A stretch of DNA of 6,581 nucleotides from an uncultured Clostridium sp. (GTDB lineage: Bacteria; Bacillota; Clostridia; Oscillospirales; Acutalibacteraceae): NCBI GenBank assembly GCA_900547915.1, contig URIN01000087.1:1-6581 (forward strand), given 5' to 3'. Below, piece by piece: positions 1-3,795 of the stretch. The notes beneath the pieces were generated by a model. The model searched no databases, was not told where the DNA came from, and saw only the letters and a list, made by a program, of their open reading frames with translations. Every line of letters starts with the position of its first letter. Positions within the stretch are counted from its first letter, which is position 1. The position numbers were made by a program, and so were the translations under genes.

Positions 1-28
1 GGCAGCGTCAGATGTGTATAAGAGACAG
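1..28 (+). other. Nextera read-1 adapter with Tn5 mosaic end (non-genomic)
   Basis: Bases 1-28 match the last 28 bases of the Nextera/Tn5 read-1 tagmentation adapter. The 19-bp mosaic end AGATGTGTATAAGAGACAG occupies 10-28. This is untrimmed library sequence and should be masked. It also supplies the last six residues and the stop codon of the minus-strand reading frame that enters it, so that apparent C terminus is artificial. Confidence 0.98.
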
Positions 29-391
29 CTTTTCAGCTGTTATTTCATTATAGAGTTTAATATAATTTTTGTACTCCCTTGAAAGTTCACAGGTTGCCCT
101 GATAACCATTTCCGCTTTTTTAAGCAGTTTGTTGGGACTTTTTAAAATCTCCTCAAGGGTGTCCTGCAGGATGACCATACCTCTTGAAATGCATTCGAGA
201 AAGAGATCTTCCTTTGTGGCAAAGTATTTATACATAAGTCCTATGCTTATACCTGCGTTTTTAGCGATAATGTTTATATTCGCGCTTTTATAACCCTTGG
301 AGGAAAATTCTTCAATGGCGATTTCAAGTATTTCGTTTTGGCGTTCTTTTGATATTTTGTCGAATGCCTCTTTGTGGTGTATGCCTGCCAT
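29..391 (-). CDS. TetR/AcrR-family transcriptional regulator, C-terminally truncated by contig end
   Basis: DNA-binding repressor-type regulator. The 121 genomic residues contain a complete TetR N-terminal domain. It has a first helix (about residues 14-33, ERQNEILEIAIEEFSSKGY) and a helix-turn-helix (about 36-57) whose recognition part reads ISIGLMYKYFATKEDLF, the family's hallmark 'YxYFxxKedL' region. The start of the ligand-binding helical domain follows. Family members usually run about 190-210 residues, so roughly the last 70-90 are missing. The reading frame appears to continue to 8 only because it runs into adapter sequence. The start is taken at ATG 391-389 because typical TetR sequence begins there, but this ATG has no ribosome binding site of its own. 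An in-frame GTG lies at 433-431, and a 17-codon leader ORF with a perfect AGGAGG ends one base before ATG 391. Divergent placement next to the aminotransferase/aldolase pair suggests it is their local, ligand-responsive regulator (inference). The family call is firm; the ligand is unknown. Confidence 0.9.
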
Positions 392-392
392 T

Positions 393-446
393 TTAATAAA
401 TTTTGTATGTTTGCACAAAGTTTTTGCGTGCACTTGTGCAACTCAT
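393..446 (-). CDS. Possible 17-residue leader peptide (uORF) upstream of tetR
   Basis: An ATG at 446-444 sits 6 nt downstream of a perfect AGGAGG (458-453) and opens a 17-codon frame, MSCTSARKNFVQTYKIY. Its TAA (395-393) is separated by one base from the TetR ATG at 391. TetR itself lacks a ribosome binding site, so its translation could depend on termination-reinitiation from this ORF. No regulatory codon run (such as stacked Trp or His) is visible. The alternative is a one-base sequencing or assembly error, for example in the five-A run near 421-425. Deleting one base between 434 and 391 would fuse this start to the TetR frame. Expression is not established. Confidence 0.35.
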   Translation of the reverse strand: MSCTSARKNFVQTYKIY

Positions 447-452
447 ACAAAT

Positions 453-458
453 CCTCCT
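453..458 (-). promoter_or_regulatory. Strong Shine-Dalgarno AGGAGG in the tetR leader
   Basis: On the minus strand, AGGAGG lies 6 nt before the ATG of the leader ORF, ideal spacing. It is about 61 nt from the TetR ATG at 391 and 19 nt from GTG 433, too far to serve either directly. It is therefore the evidence that translation begins at 446 rather than at a TetR-frame codon. Confidence 0.7.
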
Positions 459-471
459 GCTCATCTAAGAA

Positions 472-486
472 TATATTGTAAATATA
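472..486. promoter_or_regulatory. AT-rich palindrome overlapping the tetR -10 box
   Basis: TATATT (472-477), 3-nt spacer, AATATA (481-486) form a perfect 6+6 inverted repeat. It overlaps the predicted -10 element of tetR and the likely start site. It could be an autoregulatory operator, but AT-rich palindromes arise easily by chance. Confidence 0.25.
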
Positions 487-512
487 CTAACACGAAATTA
501 TTAATCTTGCAA
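484..512 (-). promoter_or_regulatory. Candidate sigma-A promoter for tetR
   Basis: On the minus strand there is TTGCAA (512-507), a 17-nt spacer, then TAGTAT (489-484), inside AT-rich DNA. Transcription would start near 477 and run through the AGGAGG and the leader ORF. The boxes are good but not consensus, so the call is moderate. Confidence 0.5.
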
Positions 513-515
513 GAA

Positions 516-569
516 TTTGAACGGATTTTAACAAAAAAAATAGAAATGAGGTTTGACAAATCGTTCAAA
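516..569. promoter_or_regulatory. Widely spaced inverted repeat in the divergent promoter region (candidate operator pair)
   Basis: TTTGAACGGATTT (516-528) and AAATCGTTCAAA (558-569) are inverted copies with 12 matching positions and one bulged G. Their centres are about 41-42 bp apart, close to four helical turns. The left copy abuts the -35 side of the tetR promoter. The right copy lies within the -35/-10 spacer of the aminotransferase promoter. The placement suits binding of one regulator to both promoters, plausibly the TetR protein (inference). Confidence 0.45.
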
Positions 570-580
570 AGTGATATACT
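553..580 (+). promoter_or_regulatory. Sigma-A promoter for the aminotransferase-aldolase unit
   Basis: A consensus -35 TTGACA (553-558) is followed by a 16-nt spacer and TATACT (575-580). A TGn extension sits directly before the -10 (572-574), so this is a strong extended -10 promoter. Transcription would begin near 587, leaving a 5' leader of about 80 nt that contains the perfect palindrome at 624-639. A promoter this strong beside a TetR gene implies that it is held down by a repressor (inference). Confidence 0.8.
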
Positions 581-591
581 TAAATAGAAAT

Positions 592-613
592 CTGTGTGAA
601 TAGCGGCTCACAG
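592..613 (+). promoter_or_regulatory. Imperfect inverted repeat in the aminotransferase 5' leader
   Basis: TGTGA (595-599) and TCACA (608-612) are inverted arms 8 nt apart; in a shifted register CTGTG (592-596) pairs with CACAG (609-613). The arm CTCACA recurs at 635-640 inside the larger palindrome, and CTCAC (607-611) can also pair with GTGAG (624-628). It may be a second, weaker operator half-set or part of alternative leader hairpins. Confidence 0.3.
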
Positions 614-623
614 CATTTGAAGG

Positions 624-639
624 GTGAGTGGCCACTCAC
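624..639. promoter_or_regulatory. Perfect 16-bp palindrome in the aminotransferase leader; candidate operator
   Basis: GTGAGTGGCCACTCAC is identical to its reverse complement over 16 bp. It lies about 37-52 nt downstream of the predicted start site and 29 nt before the start codon. The length and symmetry suit a dimeric TetR-family repressor acting as a roadblock. As RNA it could form only a small hairpin with little loop, so a DNA site is the better reading. The binding protein is not known. Confidence 0.5.
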
Positions 640-653
640 AACGTAATTTATTT

Positions 654-660
654 AAGGAGG
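654..660 (+). promoter_or_regulatory. Ribosome binding site deciding the aminotransferase start
   Basis: AAGGAGG lies 8 nt before ATG 669. It excludes the longer GTG-624 reading, which would add 15 residues translated from operator-like sequence. Confidence 0.9.
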
Positions 661-668
661 AATTATCT

Positions 669-2153
669 ATGGATACAAGATTTGCCATTACCGAGTATCC
701 TGATGCAGCCGTTCTTACAGCTCAACTTGACGCGCTCATCAAAAAGCCAATCTATTCTATCAGCAGAACTGCTCTTAAAGAATATGAGGACGAGTATTTT
801 GCAAAGAAATGCAAAAAGTCTAAGGAAATGATTGAAGAAGCAAAATCAATCATTCCCGGCGGTGTTCAGCACAACCTTGCATTCAACTATCCGTTCCCGA
901 TAGTTATGGTAAAAGCTAAAGGCAATAAGCTTTATGATATTGACGGTAACGAGTATTTTGACTTCCTGCAGGCAGGCGGTCCTACAATCATCGGTTCTAA
1001 TGATGATGTTGTTAAAAATAAGGTTATCGAACTTCTTGAGGATTGCGGCCCTTCAACAGGTCTTTTCCATCCTTATGAATATAAACTTGCAAAGAAGATC
1101 TCAGAATGCGTACCTTCAGTAGAAATGTTCCGTATGCTCGGTTCAGGTACTGAGGCTTGTATGTGTGCTGTTCGTGTTGCACGTCTTGCAACAGGTCATA
1201 AGAATGTTATTAAAATGGGCGGCGCTTATCACGGCTGGTCAGATCAGCTTGCTTGGGGCATGCGTGTTCCCGGAACACTCAATATGCAGTCTCACGGCGT
1301 TCCGCTTTTCGTATTCAAGCATACTCAGGAATTTTTCCCGAATGATCTCAAGAGCCTTGAAAAGAAGCTTATCATCAACAAATTCCGCGGCGGCACAGCT
1401 GCTGTATTCATTGAGCCATGCGGCCCTGAATCAGCAACTCGTCCTGTTGATAAAGACTTCCCGAAGGGCGTTCAGGCACTTTGCCGTAAATATGGCGCTC
1501 TGCTTGTTTGCGATGAAGTTGTTACAGGTTTCCGTATCGGTCTTTCAGGTGCACAGGGTTATTACGGAATCGATCCCGATATCACAATCTTCGGTAAGAT
1601 CATTGCCGGCGGTTACCCGGGCGCAGGCGGCATAGGCGGCCATAAAGAAGTTATGAAGTATCTCGGTGCCGGTCTTGATAAGGCTGAGGGCAAGAAGATC
1701 CATAAGGCAATGTGCGGCGGCACAATGGCTGCTACTCCTATTTCATGCTGCGCTGGTTACACAGTAATCTGTGAGATCGAAAAGAGAAATGCTTGCCAGG
1801 TTGCAGGTCATATGGCTGATCGCCTTGTTAAGGGCATTAATGAGTCAATCAAGAAGTATGACCTTCCGTTCGTATGCTACAATATCGGCTCAATCTGTCA
1901 CCTTCACACTGTTGCTACAATGCACTTCAAGGTTGATTGGAAGAGACCGTGGACTATTCCGCATGTACTTAAGCAGACAGGTCTCCGCCAGACAGAGATG
2001 CAGTATATGGGTGCTGCTTATATGGCAGAGGGTCTTGTAACTCTTGCAGGTTCACGTCTTTACACTTCAGCTGCTTATACTGAAGAGGATATTGACGAGT
2101 GCGTTCGCCGCTTTGACAAGGTACTTTCAAAGTGCGAAAAAATTGATTACTAA
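669..2153 (+). CDS. Class-III PLP-dependent aminotransferase, glutamate-1-semialdehyde aminomutase-like
   Basis: Cytosolic fold-type-I pyridoxal-phosphate enzyme of 494 residues. Visible family marks, in order, are GSGTEA (158-163, phosphate-binding region), YHG (187-189, aromatic stacking on the cofactor), IEP (248-250), DEVVTGFR (282-289, Asp282 binding the pyridine nitrogen), TIFGKIIAGG (306-315, with Lys310 as the expected Schiff-base lysine) and GGTMAATP (350-357). The order and spacing resemble HemL-type aminomutases. However, it has an N-terminal extension of about 50 residues, is longer than the roughly 430 residues usual for HemL, and has no heme-pathway neighbours, so hemL is not assigned. 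Start choice: AAGGAGG (654-660) sits 8 nt before ATG 669; an in-frame GTG at 624 falls inside the palindrome and has no ribosome binding site. The gene is followed by an aldolase-type gene after 131 nt and faces a TetR gene, suggesting a regulated catabolic or modification pathway. Whether it is a transaminase or an aminomutase, and on what substrate, is unknown. Confidence 0.88.
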   Translation: MDTRFAITEYPDAAVLTAQLDALIKKPIYSISRTALKEYEDEYFAKKCKKSKEMIEEAKSIIPGGVQHNLAFNYPFPIVMVKAKGNKLYDIDGNEYFDFLQAGGPTIIGSNDDVVKNKVIELLEDCGPSTGLFHPYEYKLAKKISECVPSVEMFRMLGSGTEACMCAVRVARLATGHKNVIKMGGAYHGWSDQLAWGMRVPGTLNMQSHGVPLFVFKHTQEFFPNDLKSLEKKLIINKFRGGTAAVFIEPCGPESATRPVDKDFPKGVQALCRKYGALLVCDEVVTGFRIGLSGAQGYYGIDPDITIFGKIIAGGYPGAGGIGGHKEVMKYLGAGLDKAEGKKIHKAMCGGTMAATPISCCAGYTVICEIEKRNACQVAGHMADRLVKGINESIKKYDLPFVCYNIGSICHLHTVATMHFKVDWKRPWTIPHVLKQTGLRQTEMQYMGAAYMAEGLVTLAGSRLYTSAAYTEEDIDECVRRFDKVLSKCEKIDY

Positions 2154-2164
2154 TTGAATTATCC

Positions 2165-2205
2165 TAAGGGCGGTTTACAGCTGTTTACCGCCCTTATCGG
2201 CTTTT
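2165..2205 (+). terminator. GC-rich hairpin after the aminotransferase; partial terminator or intercistronic hairpin
   Basis: TAAGGGCGGT (2165-2174) pairs perfectly with ACCGCCCTTA (2187-2196) around a 12-nt loop that itself contains ACAGCTGT. The downstream tract is interrupted (TCGGCTTTT, 2197-2205), so termination is probably incomplete. GCTGTTTAC (2180-2188), covering loop and 3' arm, can also pair with GTAAACAGC at 2235-2243, an alternative fold. It likely sets the aldolase level relative to the aminotransferase or protects the mRNA end. Confidence 0.55.
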
Positions 2206-2215
2206 AATGAATAAT

Positions 2216-2254
2216 GTGAAAACAGGCGGAGTTAGTAAACAGCGCAATTTTCAC
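2216..2254 (+). promoter_or_regulatory. Inverted repeat upstream of the aldolase gene
   Basis: GTGAAAA (2216-2222) and TTTTCAC (2248-2254) are perfect 7-nt arms, extendable by weak pairs outside, enclosing a 25-nt loop. The loop contains GTAAACAGC, complementary to the upstream hairpin. It ends about 14 nt before the purine-rich ribosome binding region (2268-2279). It may be an RNA hairpin or a protein-binding site; no function can be assigned. Confidence 0.3.
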
Positions 2255-2284
2255 GTTTATTTCTTTTAAGGGGAAAGGAAAAAT

Positions 2285-3499
2285 ATGGCTTACGAAATTG
2301 AAGAAGCAAAAAGACTTGTTATCGAAGCAGGAAAAAAACTGATTGAAACCGGCCTCATTGCTCGCACATGGGGCAATGTTTCCGCTCGTATTTCAGACAC
2401 CCAGTTCGTTATTACTCCGTCGGGAAGAGCATATGAAACTCTTACACCTGATGAGATTGTAGTTGTTAATATTGACGATTGCTCATATGAGGGAGATATA
2501 AAGCCTTCATCAGAAAAAGGTGTTCATGCCGCTGCTTACAGGCATCATCCAACTGTTGATTTTGTTATCCACACTCATCAGAAGTATGCCACTATCGTCA
2601 GCATAACAGGCATGGAGATAAGAAATGTTTACAGCGATTTAAGACCTGTTCTTGGTGATAAGGTGCCTGTTGCCGATTATGCCATGTCTACAACAGAGTC
2701 TCTTCGTAAAAAGGTAGAAACATGCATTATGATGAATCCATCTGCAAGGGCAATCATGCTTATGCATCACGGCACTTTGTGTATGGGGGATTCTTATGAG
2801 CATGCTTTTGAGCTTGCTGATAAACTTGAAGAATGCTGTAAGCGCGTGGTAAAAGATAATTATATGCGTTATGCGTGGGCAAATAAATATAATGAGGAAG
2901 ATAAACTTAACTTCTATCTTAAAAAGGTAGGCGCCGGCTCAATGCCGCAGTCTATCTGCGATCTTGGCTCATCAGTGAGAAACGGTAATATGTTTACTCT
3001 TACAGTCGGCGGAGAAACAATAGACGTTGATCTTGAAACATGCCTCGGTATTAACGGAATTGCACCAAAATGTGCAAAGATTCACAAAGCTATCTATGAT
3101 AATCAGAATGTTACTATCATCAAGCATATCTCGGACCCTTATGCAGTTGCTTATTCCTGCACGGGCGAAGATATGATTCCTATGATTGATGATTTTGCAC
3201 AGATCGTTGGCATAGATGTTAAGAACTGCGCATGGATAGACGGTGATACTGATGAGTGCGCAGCTAAAATAGGTAAGGCTGCATCCGGCAGAAATGCTGT
3301 TCTTATTGACGGTAACGGAGCTCTTGTTTTCGGAAACAGCGAAGGCGATATGCAGGCTCTTGAAATCATTATGGACAAGGGATGTGAGGCTGCTGTTGAT
3401 GTTAACCTCTTTAATCGTGAGCATTATGTTCCCAAAATGGAATGTTTCCTTATGCGCACGGTTTACCTTGCAAAATACTCCAAGCAGATCAATAAATAA
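2285..3499 (+). CDS. Tandem class II aldolase/adducin-type protein with degenerate C-terminal repeat
   Basis: Class II aldolases are Zn-dependent enzymes that cleave or form C-C bonds in sugar phosphates and related hydroxy acids; some relatives are decarboxylases or epimerases. This protein has 404 residues against the usual 210-240. The N-terminal domain (about 1-205) has GNVSAR (30-35), ITPSGR (43-48), KPSSE (73-77), VIHTH (94-98) and MHHGTLCMG (160-168). Glu77, His96, His98 and His162 form the expected catalytic/metal set. Residues about 235-404 align to the first domain: H267..Y271 to H81..Y85, the stretch 276-315 to 91-130, and AVLIDGNGALVFG (338-350) to AIMLMHHGTLCMG (156-168). In this copy Glu77, His98 and His162 correspond to Cys263, Ser283 and Asn344; only His281 remains. 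It is probably non-catalytic, perhaps structural or ligand-binding (inference). The start ATG follows an AGGGGAAAGGA region by about 5 nt. It is probably cotranscribed with the aminotransferase. Substrate unknown. Confidence 0.88.
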   Translation: MAYEIEEAKRLVIEAGKKLIETGLIARTWGNVSARISDTQFVITPSGRAYETLTPDEIVVVNIDDCSYEGDIKPSSEKGVHAAAYRHHPTVDFVIHTHQKYATIVSITGMEIRNVYSDLRPVLGDKVPVADYAMSTTESLRKKVETCIMMNPSARAIMLMHHGTLCMGDSYEHAFELADKLEECCKRVVKDNYMRYAWANKYNEEDKLNFYLKKVGAGSMPQSICDLGSSVRNGNMFTLTVGGETIDVDLETCLGINGIAPKCAKIHKAIYDNQNVTIIKHISDPYAVAYSCTGEDMIPMIDDFAQIVGIDVKNCAWIDGDTDECAAKIGKAASGRNAVLIDGNGALVFGNSEGDMQALEIIMDKGCEAAVDVNLFNREHYVPKMECFLMRTVYLAKYSKQINK

Positions 3500-3525
3500 T
3501 CTGACTGTTAATAGTTTGTAAAATT

Positions 3526-3573
3526 TAACACATATTACCATTTGCAAATTGATTTTTGACGAAAAATGTGTTA
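3526..3573. promoter_or_regulatory. Inverted repeats around the ATPase promoter
   Basis: TAACACAT (3526-3533) and ATGTGTTA (3566-3573) are perfect 8-bp inverted arms 32 bp apart. The right arm reaches into the -10 element. Between them lies a perfect 10-bp palindrome, ATTTGCAAAT (3540-3549), touching the -35 box. Either could bind a regulator, for example a second metal-responsive repressor, but AT-rich repeats of this size may be chance. Confidence 0.25.
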
Positions 3574-3577
3574 TAAT
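3549..3577 (+). promoter_or_regulatory. Sigma-A promoter of the riboswitch-ATPase transcript
   Basis: TTGATT (3549-3554), a 17-nt spacer, then a consensus TATAAT (3572-3577) preceded by TGT (3569-3571) give a strong extended -10 promoter. The start site would fall near 3585, immediately at the first paired base of the riboswitch. This shows that the ATPase is its own unit and not only read through from the aldolase gene, after which no clear terminator is seen. Confidence 0.8.
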
Positions 3578-3585
3578 ATATAACG

Positions 3586-3675
3586 ATATGAGGGAGTAGT
3601 TCCGCACTTACAGTGTGCGCTAAATCAACATCCTGCTTAATAAGCTGGTTTAGTTTTAAAGAATGAGACTCGTAT
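3586..3675 (+). ncRNA. yybP-ykoY (manganese-sensing) riboswitch aptamer
   Basis: Cis-acting 5' UTR RNA that binds Mn2+ and controls metal-homeostasis genes. The two conserved parts of the class are present: GAGGGAGTAG (3590-3599) near the 5' end and ATGAGAC (3663-3669) near the 3' end. The closing stem P1 pairs ATATGAG (3586-3592) with CTCGTAT (3669-3675), including one G-U pair. A P2 arm pairs CGCAC (3603-3607) with GTGCG (3615-3619). A longer arm pairs CTAAATC (3620-3626) with GGTTTAG (3647-3653), topped by GCTT/AAGC (3635-3638 and 3642-3645). The 3' strand of P1 lies within the 5' arm of the following terminator, so metal-stabilised P1 would prevent termination. The downstream P-type ATPase is a known target class. 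Identified from consensus memory, not a covariance search. Confidence 0.87.
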
Positions 3676-3710
3676 ACGGTAGGAAATACTGTATACGGGT
3701 CTTTTGTTTT
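3666..3710 (+). terminator. Riboswitch-controlled intrinsic terminator (expression platform)
   Basis: A 16-bp stem pairs 3666-3681 with 3687-3702, with two G-U pairs, around a GGAAA loop (3682-3686). It is followed by TTTTGTTTT (3702-3710). The 5' arm contains CTCGTAT (3669-3675), the 3' strand of the aptamer P1, so aptamer and terminator are mutually exclusive. Without metal the terminator wins; with Mn2+ the aptamer holds the strand and transcription proceeds. Confidence 0.88.
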
Positions 3711-3741
3711 AATATTGCTCCTTTATCAGCGTATTTTCGGT

Positions 3742-3776
3742 TGCTGCCACGGAAATACTGCATTATATAGGCAGCA
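3742..3776 (+). promoter_or_regulatory. Hairpin next to the ATPase ribosome binding site
   Basis: TGCTGCC (3742-3748) pairs perfectly with GGCAGCA (3770-3776) around a 21-nt loop. The last paired base is the first base of AGGAAAGG (3776-3783), the likely ribosome binding site. It could place that site at a helix end and modulate initiation. Evidence is only complementarity. Confidence 0.3.
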
Positions 3777-3795
3777 GGAAAGGCATGTGAATAAA

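Noticed and set aside
69..587. Two plus-strand open frames (69-293 and 297-587) over the TetR gene and divergent region
   Set aside because: They run antisense to the clear TetR domain or through the promoter region, without ribosome binding sites or recognisable features.
595..612. CRP-type site TGTGA...TCACA
   Set aside because: The spacing is 8 nt instead of the 6 nt of CRP sites, it lies downstream of the start site, and classical CRP is not expected in this kind of Clostridia.
624..668. 15-residue N-terminal extension of the aminotransferase from GTG 624
   Set aside because: The GTG is the first codon of the perfect palindrome and lacks a ribosome binding site, whereas AAGGAGG is ideally placed for ATG 669.
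669..2153. Calling the aminotransferase hemL (glutamate-1-semialdehyde aminomutase)
   Set aside because: The motifs are of that type, but the extended N terminus, the longer length, the TetR/aldolase neighbours and the absence of heme genes make a dedicated HemL role unlikely.
3500..3548. Terminator directly after the aldolase gene
   Set aside because: Only weak AT pairing is present, with no GC stem followed by a U-tract. Readthrough would meet the riboswitch terminator instead.
3556..3577. TTGACG at 3556-3561 as the -35 box for TATAAT 3572-3577
   Set aside because: The spacer would be only 10 nt. TTGATT at 3549-3554 gives exactly 17 nt.
2972..3607. Minus-strand open frame of 211 codons antisense to the aldolase C-terminal half
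   Set aside because: It lies opposite a well-supported coding region and the ATPase promoter, has no recognisable domain or ribosome binding site, and its composition looks like a shadow of the plus-strand codons.
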